From assembly GCF_000471905.2 (NCBI RefSeq), contig NW_006499824.1, positions 654,281 to 718,280 of the forward strand: DNA of 64,000 bases. Direction: 5' to 3'. Of the stretch, positions 11,890 to 23,708 are shown piece by piece. A program made the translations under genes and the position numbers. The notes under the pieces are model-generated. The model searched no databases, had not been told where the DNA came from, and worked only from the letters and a program-made list of their open reading frames with translations. The stretch's first letter is position 1. Each line of letters starts with the position of its first letter. This DNA comes from Amborella trichopoda (Eukaryota; Streptophyta; Magnoliopsida; Amborellales; Amborellaceae).

Positions 11890-12880
11890 TGGAAACTTTA
11901 CGCGCACCAATGGATTCACATATCAAAACCATTGATAATTTGAGGAGGAGGGGTAGAATTTTGGTTAATATTTATTTACCATAAAGAGGATGAAGAGAGT
12001 ATTAATTATTTATTATTTCATTGTCTTTTTACTAAAGATATTTGGGGATGAGCCTTTGGAATGATGCAGGTTCATTTATTGTTGCCGCAATTTGTAGCCC
12101 ATACTTTTCAGTAGTTTGATATCCCGGAAATCCCTAAGTGTGGGCAGATTATTTGGAAATTTCTTAGGGAAGCAATTTTATGGGAGGTGTGGAAAGAGAT
12201 GAACAGTCGAACTTTTGATGGGGTTCTTCTTAGTATTGAGGAAGTTAAGGGGAGATTTCTCAAAGATTTGTGGTGCTGGTTCTCAATTACTAAGGAGGGT
12301 TTTCTTGAAGGTAGATGTGTGGATGAATCTTAAAAACATTGTGAACAGTGGTACTTGGCATCTTCATCGTAGAGGAAGATGATATCCACCTGTGGACAAA
12401 TGTATTAAGCTAAACTTCGATGGTAGCCGTTTCTGTAATCCATGATTGGTGGGAATTGGTGGTGTATTTAGTAACTTTTCTTCACATATTCTCCTTTCCG
12501 ACGCGGGTCCATGTGGTTATGTGACAGCTAATGAGGCTGAGTTCCAAGCAGTGTTGCAAGGAGTTAAACTCATCAAAGAGAGGTGGCCTTCTGTGCCTTG
12601 TGTTGTAGAAGAGGACTCTTTGAAGTGGTGAACTGGTGTACGAGGTACAACAGGCCTCCATGGGTTTGTTATCAATATGGGCTGAAGTTAAGGATTTATG
12701 TGAGAAATCGAAGGTTTCCTTCTAGCATGTGTATGATGATGCAAATTCAGTTGCGAATAGTCTCACAAAGTGTTGGGCGAGCATGGAGGAGCATCTGGTT
12801 TTGGAGGAGTTAATTCATGTTTGAGTGTATTGAAAAAAAAAAAAAAAAAAAAAAAGAAAAAAAAGAAAAAAAAGAAAAAA
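11890..12880 (+). mobile_element. LINE fragment: zinc-binding RT tail, RNase H, poly-A
   Basis: 5'-truncated non-LTR retrotransposon. From about 11900 a frame shows the zf-RVT pattern (NLRRRGRIL..., INYLLFHCLFTKDIWG). The reading AILWEVWKEMNSRTFDG follows at about 12170. RNase H begins near 12400 with KLNFDGS and continues with VGIGGVF, then ANEAEFQAVLQGVKL (the E of the RNase H active site) and VVEEDSLK. Stops and frameshifts break it. It ends in an A-rich tail at about 12833-12880. The same family occurs at 55780-56590. Confidence 0.8.
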
Positions 12881-13553
12881 AGAGATAAGAGATGGGCTTC
12901 TTAAATAAATAAATTTGGACATTCAAATAAGAGAACAAAAAGCACGTCATATGAGAATAACAATAATAAGCAAAGCCTATTCTAGGGATGATAAGAGAGA
13001 AGTAGATAGAGAAATAGAACCAGAACCAAATCCCAATTTGAAGATAGAATAAGCAAAACCAGATCAAAAAATCCAAGTGCTGCTAGAGCGAAAAATCCAA
13101 ACCCTTTGAATGCAGGAATATGGTAATGGCTTCTTTATTGTGAACTTCTTTTCAGTTATAACTCTTGCGATGCATAAGCTTATGAGCGTCTAGACTCTAT
13201 TGCTACAGTTAGCACTTAAAAAAGAAAAAAAAAAGGGAAAAAATATTATGCTACAGAGAAATCTCAGTGTGTCGCATGAGTCCTAGAGAGATGACTCAAA
13301 TAGAAATTTGTGAAATTTACAGAGAAAAGGGCCCTTGAGTTATGTCTCTATGGGGAATTGGAAGCATTAGAAAATGGGAGCTCAAAAAGTTGGAGGTCTG
13401 AAATCTTGATTTAAGAATTGGGGAATTAAAACACTCGTCTTTGTATGGTTCATTGACTAGATGGTAAACAATTTGGTTAATTTAGAAAATGGGGAATTTG
13501 AAAACTAGCCTGTTTACACTGTTTATTTTGTCGTTCCTTTGATTTTTCTATTG
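12881..13553. other. Intergenic, no gene recognised
   Basis: AT-rich sequence after the LINE tail with short A-runs. Nothing can be named. Confidence 0.4.
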
Positions 13554-13907
13554 AAAAAATTTATATAGAGCAGAGCCTCTAAACAATCAAATTAGAACCC
13601 ACTTCAAAAATTTCACTAAAAGAGATTGTTTTGATGTACAAATATCTTCAAATTGATCATCTCGGTATCAAGATGCATGGACATGAGAAAAACATTGAGT
13701 TCAAGTTTTGAAAATAATGTATCTTATATTTGCATATTTGGACTGTCAATTTTTTAGATTTTCAATTTTTCATAAATCAGCTCAATCTATACTATTTTTT
13801 ATGCTTTAAATCTTATAATTAGAGATGAGAATATATTTTAAGGCTATTACAAATATTTCCAACATTGAAACCACATTTCTTGACACTATTTGAAGTTGCG
13901 CTCACCC
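13554..13907 (+). mobile_element. MITE family A copy, right inverted repeat deleted
   Basis: Starts gaaaaaatttatatagagc and keeps the family body, but the right terminal repeat is missing between gcgct (about 13902) and caccc. Possible flanks ttttctatt/ttttcccat match only 6/9. Confidence 0.75.
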
Positions 13908-14928
13908 TTTTCCCATGGATAGAGATATTTTGGTGGTAATCCGCCCATAACATTAGGCTTTGTTTCAAAACTAGGCGATTCATGATCTGGATGCGGAATC
14001 GATCGCGACCAAATCAATTATGATATGGTGTGTGTCTCGACCCTCTCCCCTTAAAATTCCGGACTTCACATTTTTTCTTTTCACTTGAAGCTTATCCAAC
14101 GTCACTCCATACACCTTTAATTAATTTTTATTTTACTTTATTTGTTTTAAATTTTTTCAATCCGGATGATATGAGAACCATCCGAATTATCGATTCAACA
14201 GATCCAGATGAAGATAAGGGGCGGATGATCCACCCGGTGATCGGATTTTTAAAACATTGACATCAGGTAGAAAATCAACCTTTTAACTTACGAGTGCTCA
14301 AAACTTATGTTGTATATACGCATTTTCTCCATAGGGGGGCTTGAATAGATCAAACCTTTTGGAGTAATTATTGTAATTTTGTATGGTTGGGGGGCACCTT
14401 GTTGAGGTGAATTCTCAATCAAGATATCCAATACGGCACGAAACTAGCTTAGTCAAATATGGAGTACAACGCTGGCCTAAATTGTGTGGGTCTTATTTCG
14501 AAAAGGAAAATTGTATCGAAAATTGCAATTCAGGTATTAGAAAATTTTTACGAGGATTATCTTGGCTTGAACATTATTGTCGTAAAAAAAAACAAGGACT
14601 TCAAGCTCTAAAAATATTGTATATTGTAACTTTATGTTTTTTTTTGTTTTTTTTTTTTCAGAAGGCAGGTTTCCATTTAGGTACCACTGTACTCCCTATC
14701 TTTTAATGGTTGAACTGCTTCATTTTTTCTAGTGCAAGAATCACCAAAGCGGATACAGTCAATAAAAGCATTATCTCATGGCATGAATTAAGAATTAGCA
14801 TGAATTAGAATGAAGAATCCCACCAACCCCATATTTGTTTTTTGTTGAAGGAGGAAACTTTTCTTGTTTGAAGGAGACCCGAGACGTGCAGGAGACGCGG
14901 TGTCCAAGTATTCAATTAATGAAATGCC
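13908..14928. other. Region upstream of the monooxygenase gene
   Basis: No gene recognised. 14540-14635 (cttggcttgaacattattg; gtatattgtaac) matches 21527-21600, a family A-like fragment. Poly-T runs lie near 14637-14660. The rest of the proximal promoter has no motif I can assign. Confidence 0.45.
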
Positions 14929-14938
14929 CTATAAAAAA
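14929..14938 (+). promoter_or_regulatory. TATA box of the monooxygenase gene
   Basis: The string ctataaaaaa lies about 77-86 bp before the ATG at 15015, a normal plant spacing allowing a short 5' leader. Position and composition support it; transcription start was not observed. Confidence 0.6.
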
Positions 14939-15014
14939 GGTCGGTCCCTCAAACTTTAGGACAAAGCATCATCAGCAATCAGCACAATACAAAACCCACC
15001 AAATTTAGTTATCA

Positions 15015-17962
15015 ATGGGTGAGGAATTTGCAGATGTTGTGATAGTAGGAGGTGGGATTGCTGGCCTCGCCACCGCTCTCGCTCTAAAAAGGGTGGGTAT
15101 TAATGGGGTTTTGGTTTTGGAGAAGGCGGATGAGCTGAGAGCCACAGGATCCGCCCTCACCCTGTTCCCCAACGCCTGGCGTGCACTCAACGCACTTGGA
15201 GTGGCTCATAAGCTCGCCCCTCTCTACCCTCCTATTCAAAGGTTTGTAAATTTTTTAGTGGTTTTAAGTCTAGGATTTGCGTTTTATGGTGTGTGTGTGT
15301 CGGTGTTCCACAACCCCGCCGATCAAACCACAACCGGCCACTTGCCAAGCTGGTTTTACCTGGTTTAGGTGGTTCGGCCGGATATTTTTTAAAAAATATA
15401 AAATCCCAAAAAATAACGTATTAGTATGTAAAGTGTTCTTGAAATTTTTTTTTTTTAATCATTTTAAAATAATGTAAAGGGTTTTGGCTACAACTACATA
15501 CTTTTAATTTTTTTTTTTTCTTTTAGATTATTTCTAAAATACCCTTGAGTGCAATATGGTTTTCTAAAACCTTTTTTTTTGACTTCTTTTCAACTCTATT
15601 TCATTTGGAAATGTATTTTATTTAAGAGTGCCGTTTATATAGAGGCTCTAAACCATCAAAGTAGAGTCCACCTTTAAATAGTGTCAAGTGATGTGTTTTA
15701 GTACTGAAAATCTATGTGATAGCTTTAAAATATATTTTCGTATTATAAAATTTAATAAAATTTAAAGCTTAAAAAATAGTGCAGATCGAGTAGATCTACG
15801 AAGCTTGAAAATCTTGAAAATAAATGATCCAAAAATGCATTACAAGATGCAATATTTTCAAAACTTTGAAATCCATTTTTTTTCTCATGTCCGGAAAACA
15901 GGTTGAGCATTGGTGTGTGTATTTTTTTTTTGTTTAGGTGGTGGCCCTTTTTATTTTGTTTTTCTATTTGGCATAGTTTTTTAATCGATTCTTTTTATTT
16001 GGTGCAGAGGTTCAGTGACATTAATTAGTAGTGGAGTTACACTTCCGCTTTCGGTTCCTGGAGACAATGATGGGTGAGTATCGGTGGAACCCAACTTAAA
16101 ATTTAAGTAACAAAAAACTCTGATGCATACAGCTGTAGTTACAATTTTCATAGTATTCAGAAATATAAATAAAGAAATATTAATCTGACTTCAAGAGAAA
16201 TTTTAATCTGATCTTATTTAGTTGAGAAAAAGTTTTGACGATGATAATGATGAAAGAGAGAAATCTTATCCCATAAATTTTCACAATTACATAAAAAAAA
16301 GAATGTGATTGTGTGAGTTTTGTAAAATTGGATGTCTTTATTCATGTGTGAAGTTCGAGTTGCAGGAACGGGATGGGGGTACGATGTGTTCACAGGAAGG
16401 CTCTTCTTCAAGCCCTTGCAGATGAGCTGCCATCGCGCACCATCCGCTTTGGCTGCCATGTGGCATCCATCGAGACCCTTTCTGACTCATCCTTTGCCCT
16501 AATTCGTTTAGGAGATGGATCTTCTATCAAGACCAAGGTACCCTGTTCTTTTGAATCTATGAAGCGTTTGGTGGGGCTTTAATAACTTTAGAAAGACTGT
16601 CAATTTACTCGGCCTTGCGATCTAACAAGCGGGATTATATACAATTATACCATTACCTCTAGAACGGGGATGTCACAATTACCTAAGGGAATTTAGTGTG
16701 AAATTTGATGGCTTAGGTCTGAGTGTCTCGTAAAGTTCGATTTTTTTTGAACTTTGAGCTTGGTCTAGGGAATAAATGAAGCCACCCAAGTTTACATCTA
16801 ATGGTCAATTTTAAAAGTATGTTTGGTGGGCATGAAAAAGTTCCTTTACGTTGTTTGCAAAGGTAAATGTTCTTATTGTATACTTTTCTCTAACAAATAG
16901 ATTGGTTCGGCCTAACAGACCTTGATATTATGATGACAGGTTCTCATAGGGTGTGATGGCGTGAATTCTGTAGTGGCTCAATGGCTTGGGTTGAGTGCTC
17001 CCGTTCTTGCTGGGCGCTTAGCCGTGCGAGGTTTGGCATCATACGGTGGCCACGGGCACAAGCTTGGACACGAAGCGCTACAATTTGTCGGCGACGGCTT
17101 GAAGGGTGGCATTGTTCCAGTCAATGACCATGAACTCTATTGGTTCCTCACCTATAAATCGACACCACAAGGTAAAGATCAACACCCCACTTTCCCCCTT
17201 TGCTTTTTTATTGACAACTCTGTTCGCTTATGAGTGAGGGTGATAGCCTCACATTTACTCATGGCCAATGTAAATGCCTGGTTTTTGAAATGGTGGAGGT
17301 ACACCATACACATAATGGTAGTGAAACCGAACAAAAATTATATACAAAACTCGGGTTAGCTATCAACCATTTTCCAATGTTTTGGAATCTAATAACACGA
17401 TTAATTTTTCATAATCTTTTACCTTCCAGAAGTGGAGTTGGTAGGACAACCGGAATTGATTCGCAAAAGCGTGGCTGAGAAGACTGCTGAAAAATTCCCC
17501 ACAAAATTCTCAGAAATTATCAGGAATACGGACTTGTCTACATTGACACTCGCACAATTGAAACTCCGATGTCCTTGGGACTTGATCTTTCGAGATTTGA
17601 CACGAGGCAATGTTGCAGTGGCTGGAGACGGAATGCACCCTATGACACCGGACCTTGGTCAGGGCGGGTGTTCTGCATTGGAGGATGCCATTTTCTTAGG
17701 AAGAAACTTGGGAGAAGCATTTCAAAGAAACAATTTTGATGGATCATCAGTGGAAGAAAGCTTGAAGAAGTATGCTAGAGAAAGGAAATGGAGGGCAGCA
17801 GGTCTAATAAGTGCATCTTATTTTTCAGGATGGATTCAGGGACACAACGGCTGGTTTGTGCAGTTGGTGAGGGATAAATTACTTTCAAAGATCTTCTATA
17901 GCAGGGGCGTACGTTCACTTGATTACGATTGTGGAGAGCTGCCTGTTGTTTCCTCTGGTTGA
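15015..17962 (+). CDS. FAD-dependent monooxygenase (MO1/CTF2 type), five exons
   Basis: Exons 15015-15241, 16008-16073, 16366-16537, 16940-17171 and 17430-17962 join to 409 aa, the usual family size. All introns are GT-AG with matching phases. It is a single-component class A flavin hydroxylase-like enzyme that should bind FAD and use NAD(P)H and oxygen; the substrate is not known. Motifs: dinucleotide-binding GGGIAG at residues 12-17 with E36 closing the beta-alpha-beta fold; conserved VRCVHRKALLQAL in exon 3; DG motif around LIGCDGVNSVVAQWLG (about 157-172); GD motif with AGDGMHPMTPDLGQGGC (about 297-313) for FAD ribose contact. No signal peptide or membrane segment is evident. Intron 1 carries a MITE, intron 3 a family B repeat. 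The CDS end is partly duplicated downstream. A broken paralogue lies at 23629-39912. Confidence 0.94.
15627..15906 (-). mobile_element. MITE family A copy in intron 1 of the monooxygenase gene, truncated
   Basis: Begins gtgccgtttatatagagg (variant of the GGGTGCGGTTTGTATAGAG end) and follows the family body to ccattttttttctcatgtcc, then stops about 100 bp before the expected other end. Confidence 0.75.
16662..16830 (+). repeat. Family B repeat in intron 3 of the monooxygenase gene
   Basis: Reads gatgtcacaatt, then tggcttaggtctgag, a gttcga...ttgaac hairpin and acatctaatgg. Related to 48264-48430 and, in reverse, to 36990-37165 in the corresponding intron of the pseudogene. Confidence 0.55.
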
Positions 17963-17999
17963 TTTTTGTTCTGCACTTTTTTTTTTGGAGTTATGATTT

Positions 18000-18058
18000 G
18001 ATTGATTATGATTATGGGGAGTTGCATATTGTTTTTTCAGGTTGATTTTATTGTGCAC
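18000..18058 (+). repeat. Diverged tandem copy of the monooxygenase CDS end
   Basis: attgattatgattatgggga...ggttgattttattgtgcac parallels 17918-17975 (cttgattacgattgtggaga...ggttgatttttgttctgcac), including the TGA. About 80% alike. It lies in the 3' untranslated region and has no effect on the main protein. Confidence 0.7.
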
Positions 18059-18089
18059 GGAAGTTTTAAATTCGATGGGTTAATATTTG

Positions 18090-19206
18090 ACAAATAAAGT
18101 ACGAGAAATAAAACATGAAACATATATAACAACAACGTATATACAACAAAAACACATAGATTTATCGATACCAATGAAAGTTACAACAAAGATTTTGGAA
18201 CAAGCTTCGACAAAAATTCTAGTTTTAAATAACTACTTCTCGCAATATATATCGAGACGAGAGAGCATCGAGATACAAGAGCAACAAGAAACTGATTTTC
18301 TCTCTTACTAAAAGGGAAACCACCAAAAATGCTAATAGGAATCGTTTATCTACAAGAAACAAGCCACTCAATTTTTGGAAGTCTAAAAGATGTACCATCA
18401 CAGTTTTCTCTCTTACTAAAAGGGAAACCACCCAAAATCCCAATCGGAACCACTTAGTCGCAAGAAACACTTAACCACAAGAAACCATCCAAAATCCCAA
18501 TTATTAAAAAAGAAACCACTCAAAATCACAATGGGAACCACTTAGCTGCAAGAAACAAGCCTCTCAATCTTCAGAAGTCTTAAAAGGTATCATAACAGTT
18601 TTCTCTCTTACTAAAAAAGAAACCACCCAAAATCCCAATAAGAATCGCTTAGCCTCTAAATCTTCAGGAGTCTAAAAGAGTTACTATCACAATGTTTCAG
18701 TCCAAAGGAATCTCATTTCAGTTCAAAGAAAGCTCACTTTTCCTTAAAAAAAATTAAGAGTCTAAAAGAAATTGAAAGTCTAAAAGATGTACCATCACAA
18801 TGTTTATGTCCAAAGAGCTTGGAAGCTCTCTTCTCTCTAAGAAGAAATAGGGCTTTGCCCACTTCTCTTTCTAAAGGAACCATCATTCCCATATGGTGAC
18901 CCAAATAAGGCACATCTCTCTCTCTCTCTCTCTTACGATAAACACCATTCCAATATGATGACCCAAATCACATCAATTCTCCGCACTTTCATCCCATATA
19001 TATCAAATTAAGAGTTCATATTAAATTGAAAACTTCTTATAGATATTAAATATATCTCAAAATTAGGAGATATATCCAAGAGTCTTAACATTTTGGATTT
19101 TTATTTCCCTTAGGAAACTTATCAATATCAGTTTCAATCCCATATGAGAATATCTCAATCCCACATAATATGATTTTTCTTGGTGATTTTGGATAGCACC
19201 AAATCC
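18090..19206 (-). mobile_element. Probable solo copia-type LTR with internal tandem repeats
   Basis: The right edge (gtgattttggatagcaccaaatcc) matches the LTR edge near 9893-9919, and the left edge shares gagaaataaa with 9350. Inside, units starting ttttctctcttactaaaa recur at about 18295, 18402 and 18599, each with aaaccacccaaaatcccaat and agtctaaaag blocks. CT tract at 18917-18934. No coding region. Limits are approximate. Confidence 0.5.
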
Positions 19207-19554
19207 AATAGAGTTTAATTCTTGGTTTTTTTTATATAGCTTAATTGAAATTTAAATCTTGAATGCTATTATGCGCCTTTCATGGAATATTTGATATATT
19301 TCAATGGTTGAATTAAGATTTCCTTTTCACTAGTTCTGAATCCTTTTTTCACTAGTTCTGAATCCTGGTCTTTCACTCGTATGTATCGATGGGGATAAAC
19401 AAGACATGAAGCTTTTTTTTTCGTTTGTTTTTTGAGAACCATGAATTTAGGGTGATGCGAAGTTGATAAACAACTAACTAGGAGAGCTTTCATGACCAAA
19501 GGGTTTTTGCATCTCTGATTTACCGTATGATCCATTTGGTTTTAGAAAAAGAAA
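19207..19554. other. Intergenic, no gene recognised
   Basis: AT-rich with a 20-bp direct repeat (ttttcactagttctgaatcc, about 19324 and 19346). Nothing else seen. Confidence 0.4.
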
Positions 19555-19790
19555 ATTGTTTTACCCGCATTCCTACAATTTGCAGTCCAAAGGTATAAAG
19601 CATCAAAAGATGGATGCAAATAGGTGGTCCATTTAAAAACGAGTGTAAACAAGGGTCCTAATGGTTTTTTTATATAATTATTGATTTTAGATTTTAAATT
19701 TTTTTTTTTTTTCATGATCTTCATGTTAAAGATTATATAATTTTTAAAAATTAGGATCAAATTATAAAATGCCATTATTTGGATTGCATT
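19555..19790 (+). mobile_element. MITE-like repeat family C copy, truncated
   Basis: cagtccaaaggtataaagca, gatgcaaataggtggtccat and catgatcttcatgttaaag match 35040-35335 and 54845-55125. The right end is lost into an extremely AT-rich stretch. Confidence 0.6.
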
Positions 19791-20560
19791 AGCATCATTG
19801 TATTATAATAATATTATAATATAATATTGTAATATAATATTATATAACATATATTAATATAGATTAACTATATATTATAATGTATAATTAATTATGAATA
19901 TTATGCATATTATAGATATTAATCATTATGTGCCTTACCATATATTAATTATTATATAATGGAAATAAGGATGAGGTCCTAAACAATCAAATTAAGGTGC
20001 ACTTCATAAATTCACTAGAAGAGGTTGTTTCAATGCTTAAAAACCCTTGCACGGATATGAGAAAAGATAGATTTTCAAGGATTAGATATAGTATTTCTTG
20101 TAATATATTTTATCTAGATCGTCAATTTTCAGGATTTTCAACTTGATCTTCACTATTTTTGTTCTTTAAATTGTAAAATTATATAAATAAATAAATTTCC
20201 AGGCCATCACAAAAACTTCTGATACTAAAACAATATGTTTCGGCACTATTTAGTGGTGCGCTACACTTTGATTGGTTAAGGCCTTAACCTTATACAAACT
20301 TCACCCTTATGTAATAGATATTGCTTAATTATAATTGTTATATATAATTATTAAAATTATATAATTAATGTAATTATTACATGGAACTATTACATATAAT
20401 TTAGTAATATATTCATAATTATCTATATAATTGTTATATGTAATTGGTATGTTAATTATATATTATAATATAAATTAGTTATTATGTATATTCATATATA
20501 TTACTTATTATATAATAATTATTATAATTATTAATTAATATATTATTATTTCAGTGGAAT
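19791..20560. repeat. Extremely AT-rich tract (TATA/ATTA repeats)
   Basis: Two blocks (19795-19960 and 20315-20560) consist almost only of A and T in degenerate TAATATTA/TATAATTA words. A family A MITE sits between them. The blocks were probably one tract before the insertion. Confidence 0.75.
19961..20306 (+). mobile_element. MITE family A copy with 9-bp target duplication
   Basis: Starts GGAAATAAGGATGAGG, ends ACTTCACCC. Flanked by ttatataat (19952-19960) and ttatgtaat (20307-20315), 8/9. Inserted in the AT-rich tract. Confidence 0.85.
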
Positions 20561-21200
20561 ATCTATCTCCACATTTTGGTCTCAAAACATGAAAGACTGT
20601 ATTTTACCTATTTGGTAGAATACACATTTTCGATTTTTGGGCTTAAAATGTGAATACCAATCTCTACATGAAAATTGAAATCCCACATCCAGGGCACATC
20701 CAAACTGGCGGTATCTATGAAAATCGATCTTCCAGAGACCCATTACCAACGAACCAAATGGTCCTAAAAAAAGATGCGAAGAGAATATACAAATTTCTAG
20801 AGAGAGAGAGAGAGAGGACTTCTGTTTTTGAGCTCATCCTTGTAAAGTTGGTCATACATGGGTTTTGGATAAATAATAGTAGAAAAGAAAAAGGGCATCA
20901 AAGAAAGAAACATAAGAAGAAGAAGAGAAGTAAACATAAGAAGAAGAAGAGAAGTAGATAAGGGGCAATGGGTGGATTCAAAAGTATGTCGATAGAAGTA
21001 GTTCGAAAAGATATTGAGACTTATGACTTCACTGAGGGTGTGATCTTTAATAGAGCAGAATGACGAACAAAAATTCATGTCGCCGACTTCAATTAATTGT
21101 ATAAAAACTATGAAGATGATGATGAAGAGAGCGGAGATGGTTGTTACCTAGTTTTTAGAGAGAGAATAAGAGATTAAAATGATCACCTAAGACCTGGTTT

Positions 21201-21232
<32 letters not shown>

Positions 21233-21504
21233 CAAGAAATTTTTATGTAGCGAGAGGAGAGGCGTGAGTTTTACAACCAATATACTCTTCACCGTAGACC
21301 TGTTTTCAAATAGGTTGCCCAATCAAGTCCCCATCCCAAGGCTGGGTTTAGATAAGAAGGTATGGAGGTGGAGTCCCATACCATTAAGTATGAAAAGGTC
21401 TAAGGAGATCATTGTTTATTCTTTTATACCTGAAGTTTTGTTAAAGGAAAATCAAAATAAATAAAGCCTCACCTCATAACTCCCCAAAAATTACAATTCA
21501 AGCG
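20561..21504. other. Intergenic with GA microsatellites and AAG repeats
   Basis: GA tracts at about 20799-20815 and 21199-21224. A 28-bp unit (aaacataagaagaagaagag) is repeated at about 20907 and 20932. No gene recognised; the Lys/Arg-rich frame here simply reflects the AAG repeats. Confidence 0.5.
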
Positions 21505-21812
21505 TTATAAAACGTCTTACATTGATCACCTCAGCTTGAACATTATGGTTGTGAAACAACATTAAGATTTCACGCTCCAAAAATAATGTATATTGTAACA
21601 AATTATCTAAACCGTCCGTCTCGCCCTAAAAGTAAATCTTCACTGATCCATAAGATTTGTACATTTTTTGAGTTTCATATTTTATTGTTGGTGTTGGAAA
21701 TTAATTTTAGATCCATCATAAAGATTCCATTGCCAAAAGTGCTTTCTAAATAAGGATTTGATGTAAGGTTTTATTTTACATTCATAAAGCTTAGGCCTTA
21801 TAGAAACTTCAT
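21505..21812 (+). mobile_element. MITE family A copy, left end degraded
   Basis: Body words ttgatcacctcagcttgaac and aatgtatattgtaac, and a right end gcttaggccttatagaaact, follow the family order. The left limit is uncertain. Confidence 0.55.
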
Positions 21813-22078
21813 CTTTTGTTGATATGGCTAGTACATGCCATTTAAAATAATAAAGAAATATCAAAATACTTTGTCGCTTTTTATAGGACAATTTTTTTTA
21901 TTGTTTTGCTAAATTATTTTTTCTTATCAAAATAACCTAACATTTTGTTAAAATGGGGACTCAAACGATTTGTCCTTGTGTTTAAATGATCAAAACTTGC
22001 CATATAAAAAATGGAACAAAACTAAGGGAACGCATATCGACATCCCCAAGATTTTTGGTGGGCAATCAATAAAGTACA

Positions 22079-22468
22079 GAAAAAGTTTATATAAGGTTGC
22101 AACTTTAAATGTAGAATCACATGTACACCTAAAAAATCTATCGGAAAGATTGTTTTAATAGTTAAAAGCCCTCTAATTGACAATCTCGACATTGAGATAT
22201 ATGAATATTCAAAAAAAAGTTTGTGAGTCCCAAAAATAGTACATCTTGCAACGCATTATCTAGACCGTTCATTTTCAAGATTTTCATATGTTTATAGATC
22301 TACTTGATTTTAACTATTTTTAAAGTTTAAAATTTTCTAATTAGATATGAAAATAGTTTTTAAGATAATCCTTAAAAACTTTTACAACAAAAATACATAT
22401 TATGATAAAATTTGGAGGTGTGCCTTAATTGGATTGTTTAAGGCTGCAACCTTATAGAAACCGCACCC
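22079..22468 (+). mobile_element. MITE family A copy
   Basis: Starts gaaaaagtttatataaggt and ends tagaaaccgcaccc. The subterminal variant is aaggttgcaac/gctgcaacctt, again a short self-complementary word. No convincing target duplication. Confidence 0.8.
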
Positions 22469-22987
22469 ATCAAATAAAGGAACAAACCTAAGGGAGCATA
22501 TTCACTTTTTAACACCAAACCTAATATTTTTGGTCGGTGGACAATAGGAAAGTTGAACACATGAATTAGAGGGCCGAATTACAATACAAAATTATTGAAA
22601 TTGTGAAGTCATCCTATTTAATATTAGGAGTATTGCTTCATTTTAGCAAGGTACCTATTAAAAATAGTGGAAAATACTCAATTGTCTTCGTTTAGAATTT
22701 GAAATCCTGAATAAATAAAGACATTTTTGTGATTTAGTTAAACTTAAGATCCGTAACAAAAATACCCTAGTTTCGGGGCAGCCAATATGGAACAAGGTCA
22801 ATAGAAAAAGTAAGTTTTGTGTTGCTAACTGTAAACAAACAAAGATAATTTCATCATTTAGTAGTTCCATGTTGCTGAATAAATAAGGATATTTTTGTTT
22901 TTTTTGGTTTTTTTTTCTTTTTTTTGCCATTTAGCTTGAGCACCAAGTTGGGCTAAATGATTAAAATGTTCTTGTATGTTTATAGGA
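22469..22987. other. Intergenic, no gene recognised
   Basis: AT-rich, with a T-run near 22898-22925. Nothing nameable. Confidence 0.4.
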
Positions 22988-23132
22988 ATGCAAGAGGCAC
23001 CACTCTACTTGAAGCCGTACCCTTCGTACATTGATTGGGTGCAGTGTCCCCCAAACTATCAAAAAGGGAAATTCCCCCTGTTTAATGGTAGTACGTCTCC
23101 TCACCAGCATATCGCTCACTTCCAAACAGACT
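22988..23132 (+). mobile_element. Retrotransposon gag fragment, plus strand
   Basis: The frame PYPSYIDWVQCPPNYQ followed by FPLFNGSTSPHQHIAHF fits the conserved start of many plant Ty3-gypsy gag proteins. Only about 45 residues remain. It abuts an oppositely oriented pol fragment at about 23133. Confidence 0.65.
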
Positions 23133-23635
23133 GTGTGGTAGTTGATGGTACAATCGTAATTAGTAAGTAAGTCTAGCCATCTTCTTTGCCTCATATTCAA
23201 CTATTTTTAAAAAAACAAGTACTTAAGGCTCTTATGGTCGGTGAACACTTTAAATTGTGCCCAATATAGGTAATGTCTCCAAATTTTTACGGCAAAACCA
23301 CGCTTGCCAACTCCAAATCATGAGTGGGATACTTTTGCTCATACGGCTTCAACTGCTTGGAGGCATAGTCTATAACCTTTCCTCGCTGCATTAATACGCT
23401 CCCCAATCCTTTATGTGAGGCATCAGTATAGACTATAAAGTCTTCAATCCCTTCAGGTAAGGTCAGTATCAGGGCTGTAGTTAGTCTTTTTTTCAATTCC
23501 TGAAAACTTTTCTCGCAGTCATTTATCCATACAAATTTTACTTCTTTCTGAGTCTGGGGGGTCAGGGGAAGTGCTATCTTCAAGAACCCCTCTGCAAAAC
23601 ATCTATAATACCTTGCCAATCCCAGGAACTCCTCC
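23133..23635 (-). mobile_element. Ty3-gypsy reverse transcriptase/RNase H fragment, minus strand
   Basis: On the minus strand: [15 protein letters not shown] (end of RT), [34 protein letters not shown] (RNase H), ASKQLKPYE, then after a frameshift [11 protein letters not shown] and MRQRRWLDLLTNYDC. Protease, most of RT, integrase and LTRs are absent. It butts directly against a monooxygenase exon at 23629-23635. Confidence 0.88.
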
Positions 23636-23708
23636 CGAACGCTTGGCGTGCCCTCGTAGCCCTAGGCGTTGCTCGCAAGCTCGACCCCTTCTATCCTCCT
23701 TTTCAAAC
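23629..23708 (+). pseudogene. Monooxygenase pseudogene, remaining tail of exon 1
   Basis: Encodes [20 protein letters not shown] and on to PPFQ, matching the last 26 codons of exon 1 of the intact gene (LFPNAWRALNALGVAHKLAP). It ends caaac|gtacgt, a valid donor in the same phase (2 bases over). The FAD-binding first half of the exon is gone, replaced by the gypsy fragment. The next homologous exon is 11 kb away at 34843. Confidence 0.85.

Noticed and set aside
12810-13076. Minus-strand frame with a Phe-rich tail
   Set aside because: Reads through the LINE poly-A tail; not a gene.
20650-21078. Opposed frames with Lys/Arg- or Leu/Ser-rich repeats
   Set aside because: Explained by AAG/GA repeats; no conserved sequence seen.
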